Part shown: positions 13,327-24,426 of the stretch, one piece after another
Layout: each line of letters opens with the position of its first letter
Position numbering within the stretch: the stretch's first letter is position 1
The notes under the pieces: generated by a model
The model's database searches: none
Told to the model about the DNA's origin: nothing
What the model saw: the letters and a program-made list of their open reading frames with translations, nothing else
Translations under genes and position numbers: made by a program
Source: Bidens hawaiensis
Taxonomy: Eukaryota; Streptophyta; Magnoliopsida; Asterales; Asteraceae
Length of the DNA stretch: 64,000 nucleotides
NCBI GenBank assembly: GCA_021521415.1
Contig: JAIQDT010009133.1
Coordinates: 33,610-97,609 of the forward strand
Reading direction: 5' to 3'

Positions 13327-13605
13327 CTTAACATTTTGAATTAGTGACTTAATGCTCTTAAGCTTTATATGAGGTCATCTCTTTAAGTTAAGCTCCCTGC
13401 ATCTTTTCTTAAACATTGTCAAACCAACATTCAATTTCTCCGACACATACGCGATTCCGTGATGTTGGCTGGGCGTGACTTGATGGTAAGTGAAGGCAAA
13501 TGGTAAGTGACCATCATCCCAACAATCCGACAAGCTTAAATATTCATCGATAGGGTCGAAATATGGAAACCTGGAAGTTTTGTCTTGTTTAAGTTGTGAG
13601 TACAC
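13327..13605 (-). pseudogene. RKD-type RWP-RK transcription factor fragment
   Basis: The minus-strand frame ends in EKLNVGLTMFKKRCRELNLK R, which matches the first half of the RWP-RK domain of plant RKD proteins (DNA-binding regulators of egg-cell and gametophyte programmes). The next codon, where the family has the W of RWP, is TGA; the frame then continues with PHIKLKSIKSLIQ, the known continuation of the domain, up to a clean donor GTAAGT at 13326-13321. So the motif is broken by a single nonsense change in an otherwise preserved exon. Upstream residues (YFDPIDEYLSLSDCWDDG) are acidic, as in RKD proteins. No further RKD exons were found. Confidence 0.75.
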
Positions 13606-13796
13606 TCGGTTTATATCGAGTAAGTTAAAATTTGCATGTAAAGTTGTGTGTCATTTTGTTTTTTTATGTTTTTAATGATAAATTGATAAAATAAATAAAT
13701 TGTTTTTAATACTAATTAATAATTGCATCTCGTAGTCAGATCGTTTGGTAAAAGTTCGGTCAAAACAATTAACACATATATACACCAAAACTAGTA

Positions 13797-16545
13797 TTAT
13801 ATACATAAAATATACAAATAAAAGTAAATACAAAAACATAAAAATCTACATGAAGTCCCCAAAGTCAAAGTTGTCGTAAGGGGCCCTAAACGCCGCATCG
13901 CCAACGTCGTCGTCGTCCTCTGCCCTACGTTGGCCCTCAAACCCTCACCGGCGGCATCCACGTCGTCGCCCCGTCCGCGTCTCATACCAGACGTGCTCGC
14001 CTCGTGGTCAAAACTAGGAGGGGGTGGCGGGGGCACGGGGTAGACATGTCTAGACTGTTGTGCTACCATACAGCTAACAAGCCAACTGATATGGCGCGAC
14101 ATCTGCATCATCCTCTGCTCCGTGCACAGTGACCGAGCCTCAACGGCTTGCATCCTGGCATCGATGGCGGGATCCAAACGCACCGCGCGATATGTACGTG
14201 GAACGTGCTGTGGCAGCGGCTAACAACAAAACAATAAAAACACGTTTAATAAGCAGACGAATTAAAAGAAACCGTATAACGATAATATATTAAAACGTAC
14301 CTCATGTGCGGCGGGATCCTCATGTACGTCACCACCATCGTCCGAATCCCCGCCAGCCCCCTCCCTTGCGTCGACAGCCTGATCGACGATATGCACCTCC
14401 GGTGCCGCGAGCCGGGGAGGTTGGACTAAAGGCACCGGTACGTAAGGGGCATGCGCCCCCACCCCGGCCACAAGTTGGTCGTATTGGCCGTTGGGCCCGT
14501 CGAATTAAAGCACAATGTGCATGCTGCTGCAACGGTCGTGGTCCAGTGAGCGCGGAGGGGTCGGTGGTATAACCAGGCGTCCACCAGGGCTCCATGGCCT
14601 AGAGAGATCGCAAGCTGGGTGGCGTACGTGCCACCCATCAAGGACCCTTGTGCCTGCCTGTGATAGTGGCTGGCAAAATAGTCTGCAAACCCCCTAGCGA
14701 GGTTGCAGGGCGTGCCAGTTGGCAAACACCTAAAAAAAACAGGTCCTAGAGGCTGCAGTGCTCCACGCCATGATTGCGACCCGACACGGACGTCCCAATC
14801 AGCCTGTGTAAATACCTGTATAATATAACATTATATAATATAATATAATATAATATAATATTAATATAATACAATACAATAATATTATATTATATTATTT
14901 TGTATTGTATTACTAGTTTTAGAAACCCGCGTATTACACAGATAAGTTAATGTGTAAATTGCAATGAATAAATTAATACAAATAATAAAATAATAATTAG
15001 ATCTTTTTATATTATGTAAGAAAATGTATTATAGTTGCTTTATATAATTAAATGTATTTGAATTTTAAATCGACAACGGGTTGTTCTACCATCGATATAC
15101 AATAATGAAGCAATGTCATTGGAAGCAACATTTAAAACAATGAGGCCTTTAGATATGAAAGATGTAGCTGAAGTCTTTTATAAAAATGTTTTACACTCCA
15201 TACCCGGCCATAGACAAAAAAAAAAAAAGACAACAGATTTTCCTTTTTAAACAGCTTTCATGATGTCCTTATAAACATATTGTTCAACTGTCACTATAGT
15301 CATATACTAAATATAAAAAATGAAAAATTTGTCTGTGATTTTAAAGACATATTAAACGTTGAATATTTGTAAAAAAAATATTTTAAAAAGTTATTATAGT
15401 TTTCTTCAATATGAATATGTCTTAAAAATTGGATATTAGTGTACTTTTTAAACATAAACTCTTTTATATGCATTTTAATTTTTTTTTGAAATATCTTTAT
15501 GACATGTAATTATTATATTAATATTTTTTTATATTAAGTATGTTTACAATATAATTTATGGCATTAATAATTCAATTAATGGAAACTGACCAATTAATAC
15601 GGTATGTTGAATTTATAATCAATACTACATTTAGAACCAAGATATTTTTTTTTCTTTTCCATCAATAGAGAGAAGTGATTTGGGCGGAAATTTTATAGTG
15701 AGAATTAACTTCAGAATGTCATGTGTCCAGAAATATTTTCTTTTATTAGTATAGTTAGATATTATATTATAGTATATTATATCATATCATATTATTATAA
15801 TAATACAATACAATACACTTTAAGAACGTACTTGTGCAGCGGGTCCCTAATGGCCGAGACCTTGGCCTTGGTGTCCAAGGCCCTATCCCCGAACGGATGA
15901 TCGCTGATGGCCCTCCACCATACCCGCAGGTCATCGTCCGGCATATGTTGGATGCTCTGCGTGCAGATCGGGAGGCGTACCTCCTGCTAAGCCCAGAGCC
16001 ACCCGAACTCCTCCATGGAGAGGTGGACGTACTGCCTGAACATGCGGAAGGAAACCTCTGAACGTGTCATGTCGGCGCCCGCCACCCTCATCCAAATCTC
16101 TGACGTACCCGACGCATGCGGCCTGAAATAATATATTATAATATAATATAATATAAAAATATAATAATAATATAATAATAACATAATTAAGAAGATAAAC
16201 ATACCTAACACGTATCGTAGAGTAAACCTCTAGTGTCAGCTCCCGGTGCGCTGATAGAGCCATACTGAAGCACCAACTCCAGGGCGTATAATTTGCGACG
16301 TACTCAGCCGTCCACTCCTGAGCGTCATAGAACTCCAAAAACGGCAAACAGATGACTGTGTTGTAAAACGGGGTCATCTGCCATAGGTGCCTATAGCGTC
16401 TGCCGTCCTCGCTACCCTCCGAAAACTGCAAATACGGGTACCCGACCAACACGTTGCCACCCTCTATCGACCGTGGCCCCCGGCCCCGGCCTCTCCCCTG
16501 CCCTTGTTCATGCTCGAGCTCCATCTCAATCTTATAGTCCTCCAT
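13797..16545 (-). pseudogene. ATHILA ORF-1-like retroelement gene, degenerate, with introns
   Basis: Read leftwards, an ATG at 16545 opens a frame (MEDYKIEMELEHEQ...) that runs to a donor GTATGT near 16204. The intron ends at a TTTCAG acceptor near 16125 and the frame resumes with GTSEIWMRVAGADM and LSMEEFGWLWA. A TAG follows, but the same frame continues through ISDHPFGDRALDTKAK. A second, roughly 1 kb TATAAT-rich intron leads to YLHRLIGTSVSGRN near 14812. After a shift comes PCNLARGFADYFASHYHRQA and GSLMGGTYATQLAISLG, then proline-rich and low-complexity tail exons to about 13800. The order 'EEF..., RDPLH-like, YLHRLI, DLFF, GG.Y.T.LA.SLG' is that of the ATHILA ORF-1 family of plant retroelements. 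At least one stop and one frameshift make it a pseudogene. Base composition is markedly GC-richer than its flanks. Family assignment is from memory. Confidence 0.55.
14913..15759 (-). mobile_element. Non-autonomous Helitron inside the intron of the ATHILA ORF-1-like gene
   Basis: On the minus strand the element starts TCTAACTATACTAATAAAAG at 15759 and ends TTCTAAAACTAG at 14913. It is preceded by A and followed by T, the Helitron target rule. A GTAATACGCGGG phrase lies just before the 3' end, in the hairpin position. The 5' end shares TACTAATAAAAGAAAATATT with the Helitron at 17620, showing one family. No helicase gene; 847 bp of AT-rich filler. TATAAT-rich intron sequence continues on both sides (14820-14912 and 15760-15822). 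Confidence 0.75.
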
Positions 16546-16547
16546 CT

Positions 16548-16670
16548 ATAATAATAATAACAAATAATAATAACTAATAATAATAACAAATTATAAATAA
16601 TAATAATAATAATAATAACAATAAAAATAATAGTAAGTAATAACAATAATAATAAATAATAATTCAAACT
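16548..16670. repeat. ATA/ATAATAAC microsatellite
   Basis: Imperfect trinucleotide tract just upstream of the ATHILA ORF-1-like start codon. Confidence 0.9.
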
Positions 16671-17619
16671 TGTGTATTTGATGTTTAGTATGTTCGTGCA
16701 TTTAGGCGGTTTAGGTTTTTGTCGATCAGAACGATTAGTTTGTCGGTTGCTATAATAATTGCTCGTGGGGTTGTGTTGATTAGTTAATTGCAAGAAAGCA
16801 TACATTTGCCCTTAGTTGAGTCACACTGGTAGGGACCATTTGATAACCAGTGCCGTGTGTTAGCGATTGTGGAATGCCTACGATTTAGCTCGTTAATCAA
16901 TCTTTAGTTGACTTAGGATAATTAATCTCTTAGGTTGCATGAGAATACTTAATTGCTTACTTGGATTCCCGGGTGTGATTTGTTTTGTTTATTGATTGAA
17001 TTTTTGCTTAATTAATTGTTTACGATTAAACCAAATCAATTGCTAGTGTGATCAGCACTGTTAACAAGTTACTTCATAATGTTAGGAACCAGTTTCATAT
17101 TTAACCGACCACATCCTCCTCGTGGTTTGACACCCTACTTATCCTAGCTTGCTTAGGTGATTAGGAACACAGATTTACTTAATTTTTACTAGATAGCGAC
17201 AGTCTAGTATCAATAGTCTCTGTTGTTTTGTAAATAAATGCACTTTTATGTCTAATTAATTGAACTTCTCATTCATTTAGTGTATAGATTAACGGTATTA
17301 TCTTTCGTTTATATAATCAACTAGTCGACGTAAAAATATGAGTTTATGTTTGCAAATACATCAAGTTTTACATATTCATGTTTTGTATATTTTGCCAAAC
17401 AAAGCTAATATCTATTACCGCTACAACAAGCCTCGTATACACGTTATAATTTCATATATTTATTTTGTAACAAATTATATATTTGTCTTTTAACGAACAT
17501 TTGAAAGTCGTTATGTATTATTATGAAACAATTGTCGTCTCGGGTTAAGGCACACGCTTGTTCGTAATTATTTTCCACAAATATTAACGAAAATATTAAC
17601 AAATATATTATCAACACTA
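16671..17619. other. Intergenic, probably worn retroelement leader
   Basis: Phrases such as CCTCCTCGTGGTTTGACACC, with CCTACTTATCC and GCGACAGTCTAG (17111-17205), resemble the leader region that precedes gag in Athila/Tat-type elements, and the neighbour is ATHILA-like. That link is by recall only. No frame is supported. Confidence 0.4.
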
Positions 17620-20374
17620 TCCTCCTTTACTAATAAAAGAAAATATTGAGAACACGTATCGTATCACTGTATCCTTCATTCTTGTGAGCATTTTCCCGCT
17701 CAAACGTCTTTGACCAGCAAAAACAACACCCGAACCGCATCTAACCCGTACCCGGTTTTATTCTTACGCTTCTAAACCCTGACTCCTATCCACATCCAAC
17801 ACATCGTCAACATCCAAACCCTGACTCCTATCCATTCTACATCGACGTATCTGAATAATCTGATAATCCTTCTTCTTCTTCTTCTTCTTCTAATGTATGT
17901 GTAGTTCCTTGATCTTGTGTTCTGTAATCGATTTATTCATATTCATCTATTGATCATATTATTCAGATCTGCGATTAAGTATCTATTTGTCGCCTACAGT
18001 CTACTCTTCTATCTCACCTTCGCCAACATGGTCATCTTAGGTAGTTGATTCAATTTCTATAACTTTTGGTTTTATCAATTGTTCATATTTAATTGGAAAT
18101 CAACCATGGCTCAACAAACCATCGTTGTAGCACCACTGTCAACACCACCACCACTATTGCTCACCTTGATGAAGAATCTGTGATTTACGCCGTGACAGAA
18201 ATCAATGCCTAGATACCTGAGCCATCTCTGGTTTTTATTAGGGTTTTGTAACCTGGTGTTTTTTGCAGTCAATGTTAGTGAAGTTGGTCAATTTTTGTAC
18301 AAAGTTTTCTAAGTAGGTTAGGCTTTTTTTAATTATGGTTTTGATTGTGTCATCTCTTTCATGCAAAATTGCTGTCGGTGGGATTTTACTGGGCATGATT
18401 GATTGATTGATTGATCTCTTTCATGCAAAAGGCATAATCATGACTCATGAATGATGATTAGGATGTCAGTATGAATCGTATAGTTATTTGGTCTATCCAA
18501 TTAACCATGGCATGGGTTGGTGGTGCAGTATCACATGACCGTATGAAAAATTACACTAAGTTTTCTTTCTGTGTGCCTTGAAGCTTAAGATTGGACCATA
18601 AAGATTCATCCATTGTGCCCATGTATGTATATATGTTGCAATTCTCATATCTACCTCAAAAACATGTCTTAACTTAAATGTCTCATTATAAACCAAGTGA
18701 TTCTTGGTATAAAGTCAGATAATATATGAGTTGATATATAAACAGGCATAATGATGACAAAATCAGCTGATGCAACACAAGGCTTTTGGAATTGCTTTTG
18801 CGTTCTCATGACTTAAAGGTATCCATCTTTCTTTTTTCCACATGAGCATTTGATTAAATGTTCGACTTTAGTTTGTGTATGGATCTGGTAATTATATTTT
18901 CATAGATAATTAGGATATTGACTTATTTTGGTATTGTAAGTAATTAGAGGAAACCTTTGGAGGTAATTCTGTTGTAGCGTATTAAGATTTTGTAAAATAA
19001 ATACTATATACTTGCAGTCCCTAAAAAGATAAAAAAGAAATGCAGAAATTATATAATCTTTATAGATTCTAACTTTGGCGAGATTGATCATTTAATGGGT
19101 TTCCATGGCTGGTTGACGAAAGTCAAAGAAATTCACAGGTTGGAGCAATTAACTGTAACTTTTTTTTCATTTCATACCTGTGCTCCAAACTGTGATCTCT
19201 TGCCTAACCCAGCATAGCCTGTGTTTTAAAAATTAAACTATGAGTTATACTTTTTTTTAGTTATACTTGGTTTAGTTTTATATGCAAAAACTTATTGTTA
19301 GTACATATGGTTATGGTGTTGTAGAGAAACATTTTGTCTGCTTTGATAAGAGTTTAGCCTTTTATTTGTAAATTAGAAGCTTACACCAAGAGGTAATATT
19401 GTTAAGTGGCTGTGGTATTTTAGTCGAATGAAAATTAATAATAATTATTATTATCCTCATTTAATTCCATTGCTAAATGTTTGTGTAATCTCCCTGATGA
19501 GTTTGGTTTCTTAAAGAGTAAAATTGTAGTGCAAAGCAAAATTGGTGAAAAAAATATAAAGTTCAAATGAGCATTGCAAACTTAATCTAATGACCCAATT
19601 TTGGGTCAAAATAAACATCTATTTTAGGTTGGTTTGCTAGGTTATTACATTAATAAATGAAGTTCTCATTATTATGTTCATGGTTTGTGGGTTTTTACAT
19701 TTGACTCTGTGCCTCTAAAACATGTTGCATGTTGGATTCGTGACAGCAGTATGCTTTACATTTTCGTTGTAAGATGCTTTGTGGTAGGTGCCTATTGACC
19801 TTCCTCACCTATAACTACATAAGTACTTAACTGTGGGTAACGGGTCAAAACGGGTAATCATTTGGGTTACGGGTTGGTTTAAGGTGTATTTGAGAAAGTT
19901 GGTGTAGAATCACAAGTGCGAGGATTAGTAAATATTAGCATGTTACATATATGTTGATTGCATTTAAAGTGACGTTACTGTAACGATATTGTTACAAATT
20001 GATGCCAACCAAACTTTCCTGTTGTAGGAAAGAGACAGAGAAGAAGGGAGGATTGACAATTAAACCTCATCCAAATTGAAGAGGGGCTAGATTTAACTAT
20101 AGGGTTGATAGTAGATAAGTATTCATACGAAGGGTGGTGATTTTTCATTCATTTACCACACCGCAAGACTCTGGAATCTTTAGTATCGGTTTAACCATTT
20201 TCTCGAGGTTGATTACTTTATATATTGCTACAACTCCAAATGCAAATCTATAAATTTTAAACTTCTTTGAGCACATATATGTGTAATACATTTTTTCACA
20301 TACATTATTTTTTATGTTTATTTGTATTTTTATAATTTAAATCATCCCGTGTAACAAACGGGTTCTAAAACTAG
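17620..20374 (+). mobile_element. Non-autonomous Helitron, 2.76 kb, with exon-like captured pieces
   Basis: The left end is TCCTCCTTTACTAATAAAAG after A. The right end has the hairpin CCCGTGTAACAAACGGG (20345-20361), then nine bases and CTAG, followed by T. These are the Helitron signatures, and the 5' block matches the Helitron at 14913-15759. No Rep or helicase frame is present. The interior looks gene-derived: a CTTCTTCTT leader with an ATG near 18105, an exon-like frame ending RLLELLLRSHDLK before a GTATCC donor near 18819, and an IDHLMGFHGWLTKVKEIH frame ending CACAG/GTTGG near 19136. None was assigned to a family, so gene capture is a suggestion. Confidence 0.75.
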
Positions 20375-20999
20375 TACTATATAATATAGGAGTAAGAGAC
20401 CTATTAACTTTTAAGCGGTACCACTCTTGTTGCATCTTTTAAAGTAACAATGCATAGAATTTTAAAAATATAAGAATAAGATAGTGTTTACACATTCAAA
20501 AATAATTTATAATAACGGTCCCTCAACTTCAATCAAGTTTTGTTAATTTATTAAATAGTTACACAGTTTCCCCTCATCCTAAACTAACCACCCCCACGAC
20601 TTTTTAACGGTCATAATTTTTCACACGTTAATATTTTTTCTAAAAAATTACACCATAAAAACGAGCATTTTATTCTTTTCAATTTGAGTATGATATTGCT
20701 ATAGTTTATTAATTTTAAAAAAACTAACATGTTACGTGATTACCAGTTATTATCGGCAACGGATAGGGCAGGTTTAGCTAATGGTGTCGAAACTAGTTGG
20801 GTTGAAACATGTTAATACAAAAAAGGGTTAATTTAGTTTATGTCGGGATGAGTTTAGATAGAAAGGGGTCGTGTCAAAACGGGATTTAGGTTAAAACGTT
20901 TTCGGGTCGGAACATGCTCGTCAAAACGGATTGGATTAAAAAGTAGTTTATTTGAAATTACTGTACATTTCATTTTTGCTTCTTGATTGTCGCCACTTG
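20375..20999. other. Intergenic, no gene seen
   Basis: AT-rich between the Helitron and the solo LTR. It contains GGGTTGAAACATGTTAATAC- and GGGTCGTGTCAAAACGGG-like phrases (20795-20890), a pattern frequent in plant dispersed repeats. Confidence 0.5.
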
Positions 21000-21129
21000 T
21001 TACGTGTAACACCGTGAAAATACCCCATCTAGTTTTGGGCCAAGATTGTAAATTTTGGAAGTTAAAGGGGCTAAAATGCCAAATCTGGAAATAAAAAGAC
21101 TGAAAATGAAAATTCTGAAATTTATGCAT

Positions 21130-21318
21130 CTTCGCGTATCGCGAAGATTCAAAGCAGAACATCTTCGCGTATCGCGAAGTTGATGGCACACATTTCAACG
21201 TTGTCCAGCGACGTGGTGACACGTGGCAGCACCCGATTGACATGCAAAATTTCGGCGCCGTACATGCAGCTTCGTGTATCGCGAACCGCCTTAGGATGCA
21301 TCTTCGCGTATCGCGAAG
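21130..21318. promoter_or_regulatory. Array of CTTCGCGTATCGCGAAG palindromes upstream of the LTR TATA box
   Basis: Exact copies of CTTCGCGTATCGCGAAG are at 21130-21146, 21163-21179 and 21302-21318, with a variant (CTTCGTGTATCGCGAA) at 21270-21285. The last copy ends 16 bases before TATAAAT (21334). The 7 bp arms and 3 bp spacer suit binding by a dimeric factor. The position is that of U3 enhancers; the function is inferred. Confidence 0.6.
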
Positions 21319-21937
21319 ATGCAAAATTTCGGCTATAAATAGGGCAGCTACGAATTCAGTTGTTTTCATCCCATTTTCACATTCTTTTCACACACATAAC
21401 CTAGGAAATCGTGCCAAGAGAGTTCCGGGGTTCCGAGGGCTGTTCTTGCGAAGAAACGAGGTGTTGTTACGCTACTGAACGAGCTGCTAATCTTGTAAAC
21501 AAAGCATAAGTCGAAGTGCTGCTGATTTCTTAAGTTCTTAAGTTCCGCCTAGCCGATTAAGGTAGGATTAAGGTTAAGATACTTTACTAGTTGCTTTAAA
21601 TACATAGATATAACTTAGTTAAGGGTATAGTCGTTAAACTGTTAATATTTTCCAAGTAATGTTTTATAAAGCAAAAACGTTGCTTCCACGTGAAGTAATG
21701 TTACCAAAACTATTATTTTGACGGGCACGTAGTAACTGGAAGGGGGGGTATCATTAGTAGACTCTTTTTGCCTAAAGAAAGAAATTCGTATACATCCCAA
21801 TCAACTGCAGGACCCGTTTGCTTACCTGGAGAAGTTTGCCAATGTGATATCCTTTATTAGGCCAAAGCGTGCTATTCCAAACGTCATATGTAAATCCAAA
21901 GTATTTTCATAAACGACTATAACTATACTAAGATTAG

Positions 21938-22100
21938 GTCAGACCTAAGAGTCTGCTGATCAGACCTCGAGTCTGCTGAACTGAATCAGACCTAAGGTCT
22001 GCTGATCAGACCTCGAGTCTGCTGAACTGAATCAGACCTAAGAGTCTGCTGATCAGACCTTGAGTCTGCTGAATTGGAACAGACTTAAAGTCTGCTGAAT
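21938..22100. repeat. Tandem CAGACCT...GTCTGCTGA repeats inside the solo LTR
   Basis: Alternating units CAGACCTAAG(A)GTCTGCTGAT and CAGACCT(C/T)GAGTCTGCTGAA follow each other for about 160 bp, with ACTGAAT joints. Each unit is itself an imperfect palindrome (CAGACC...GTCTG). They lie downstream of the TATA box. Confidence 0.85.
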
Positions 22101-22807
22101 ATTACCAACTAGGTGCTTATGCAAACCTATTATGGTATATAGCTTAATAGCATACTGAAGTTAAGGAGGCTGATATTACCTACTGGTTATACAAGGTGAA
22201 CACGTTAACCTTTTACTGTCTGAACTGATTTTACTCTTGTAATAGACTAGTTGTTTATTACAAAGAGTCTGATAAATGCTTGTATGAGATAAAATCTCTA
22301 AAATCGTTATAATACAAAATAGATAATAAAAAGCAACTCAGACCGAATACACATGTGTCTGGATCCAAACATAACTGATAATTGGCATACAAAACCAAGT
22401 CAGTCATAACCAGTTCTCCATAAGGGTTACATAGTCTAGGGGAAAGTTGTCTCCGAACAGGGGCTATGTACTCGGGGAACCTTTGAATTGTGTGTGTAGG
22501 GCAGTGGTACAAATCCCGGGAATGGACAAGCATTCCTGCTGAGATTGTGAACAGAAAACTATATTTGTATTTAACGACTGTTATAAACTGTTTTATCGAG
22601 TCAACGTTTCACCAGCACATAGCTGACGTGTTTTTCCCACCCTTGCAGGTAATTAGATGACAATAGATGGTATACAAGGATTGGAGTCATAGAAGATCGC
22701 TCAAGATGACTCGTTTTTGAATACTTATAAATCCTTGTATTATTGATATCACTATTTGTAAAACTGAAACTCGGGTGTTTAATTCCCGAGTAATTTTGAT
22801 AATGTAA

Positions 22808-22888
22808 ATTAATATTTTTAATATTTAAAGACTTCCGCTAAAATGAACTTAATATTTTTAATATTTAAAGACTTCCGCTAAAATGAAC
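22808..22888. repeat. 40 bp direct tandem duplication near the LTR 3' end
   Basis: Two adjacent copies, 22808-22848 and 22849-22888, of a block with AATATTTTTAATATTTAAAG and ACTTCCGCTAAAATGAAC. Being essentially identical, the duplication is recent. Confidence 0.9.
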
Positions 22889-22968
22889 CTGCTACTCTGA
22901 TATATTTACAAAATAGGTACCAACTGTTGGTCACATTCCTAGGCCCTGGATCGGGGTGTGACATTACG

Positions 22969-23715
22969 CGCATTCAAGCATCATTTACGCGGATGACATT
23001 GTTTATACATATCGGATTGCTCGCATACAAGTGTTACGTGGCACGCTTACTAGCAGCGGTTACACGTCCGATGTCATGTTAAATGCATACCATCATCGGG
23101 TTACGCACGTACCGTTGCAATGTTACAAATATACTAACACCGGTTGCGTTTGCGTATACATTGCTGCAACACGTGGGCACCTGGATAGTAATAATATTAA
23201 GTATTGCCATGACACTTACCAACGAGCAACTTGCGTTTATTGTCAAATAAATATGTATATATTTGATCTTAATATTTATTATTTGCCGGTGTTCATTTAA
23301 TTTTATCTTTATTAAATTGATCTTAAAATTTTGTAATTAGTCTGGCCCGTACGGGTTGTTAAAGCTCGGTTCGTAAATTAACTATGTAAGAAAATTAGAT
23401 AAATTTAATGTGTTTTTACCTTGATCGATTTTGTGATTCAGCAATATTTGAGTGTAAGACTTTTAGTGATTTATTGATGCTGTCGTTGTTGAACCTAAGC
23501 CGCCGCAGTAGTTCGCCAAAGACGTGGAGGTTATCTCCCATAACCACCGCCGTTCCTAGGAGGGGTCGCCTTCGGAGCAGGTGGCAGCTAAGGAGGCTCC
23601 AGACCTTCTTTTCTCTCCATGTTTTGTGTTAAGTTGAAAAAGTGAGGCTAGGGTTTTCGGTAGTGGCTGCACATGAAAACGAGGGAGATGGGCTATAAGA
23701 TGGTTTCAATAATTA
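22969..23715. other. Intergenic, no gene seen
   Basis: 23000-23300 is richer in CG than its flanks and carries repeated ACG/CGTA words, but no protein family was recognised. 23460-23640 has a GC-rich tract with chance frames. Confidence 0.45.
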
Positions 23716-23882
23716 GACTCCCCTCTATGGGGCGCCGTGGAGGGGAGGAAGGGCGTCGATGGAGGGGGAACACCGCCGGAGGCGCGGTGGAGGCGGGCGC
23801 GGAGAGGAAGGGCGCCGTCTGGACGACCGGCGCAGAGGGAAGGTGGAGGGGTGCCCACCCCAACGGGCAAAAATATAACCAC

Positions 23883-23919
<37 letters not shown>

Positions 23920-24423
23920 TTAACCATTTCTTTATAAATTCAAACCATTTTCTCAATTTTACTCAAACAACTTTTATTTTCACACCAAATTATAATCATT
24001 TTCACACCAACAAAAAATTAACCATGGATCCTAACTCGAACCCAAACCCAAACCCGAACACGAAAGATCTATCACATCTAGATCCTCCGACACGGGTGGT
24101 GATGGAAAAAAGAAAAGCAAAGATATTGGCCAAATATGCAAATGAGGACGACGAATATTAGTTATATTTTTATTTTTTGTATTTGTATGGTTTTTATTTT
24201 TATTTTTTTATTTGTATGTTTTTTATTTTTATGTGTATGGTTTTTATTTTTATTTAAATCTTAGTATTACTATATTATTATTTAATATATTATTTAAAGG
24301 GCTTTGAAGCCCCCCCGCCATAAAGGGGCATTATGCCCTGGGGTTTCAATACCCCCAGTGCCCACGTGGTGCTGACGTGGCATTGTTGAGGGGCTTCGAA
24401 GCCCCCCACCATAGCAGACAGCC
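23716..24423. mobile_element. PIF/Harbinger-like non-autonomous element (candidate)
   Basis: The ends GACTCCCCTCTATGGGGCG (left) and GCCCCCCACCATAGCAGACA then GCC (right) are imperfect inverted repeats. Each side has TTA (23713-23715 and 24424-24426), the usual Harbinger target duplication. Subterminal parts are GC-rich with GGGGCTTCGAAGCCCC-type palindromes (24298-24317 and 24390-24407). An AAT microsatellite (23885-23916) and a short acidic reading frame lie inside. No DDE transposase. Confidence 0.55.
24023..24161 (+). CDS. Short ORF inside the Harbinger-like element, function unknown
   Basis: An ATG with an AACCATGG context starts a 45-codon frame: MDPNSNPNPNPNTKDLSHLD, then a basic stretch VMEKRKAKILAKY and an acidic end NEDDEY. 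It lies centrally in the element and ends at TAG before T-rich DNA. It may be the start of a once longer transposon protein whose rest is deleted. No domain was recognised; translation is not shown. Confidence 0.3.
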
Positions 24424-24426
24424 TTA

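Larger units (their letters stand above)
21005..22963 (+). mobile_element. Solo LTR, 1.96 kb
   Basis: The sequence starts TGTAACACCGTG and ends GGGGTGTGACA, the TG...CA form of an LTR with partly complementary ends. It is flanked on both sides by TTACG (21000-21004 and 22964-22968), an exact 5 bp target duplication. No internal retroelement genes and no second LTR are present, so it is a solo LTR left by recombination. A TATA box (TATAAAT, 21334-21340) marks the presumed U3/R border. Length and ends suggest Ty3/gypsy, but the lineage cannot be read from an LTR alone. Confidence 0.85.

Noticed and set aside
14306..14697. Overlapping Arg/Pro-rich frames on both strands
   Set aside because: GC-rich composition opens all frames; only the minus-strand frame with the ATHILA ORF-1-like words is supported.
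16671..17619. Second LTR of an Athila element around the ATHILA ORF-1-like gene
   Set aside because: No TG...CA pair with a matching partner could be found in the window by eye.
20854..21369. 171-codon minus-strand frame across the solo LTR start
   Set aside because: It runs through the LTR boundary and the CTTCGCG palindromes, has no family resemblance and is explained by the LTR.
21938..22100. CRISPR-like alternation of repeats and spacers
   Set aside because: Spacers are themselves repeated and the setting is a plant LTR; it is a tandem repeat.
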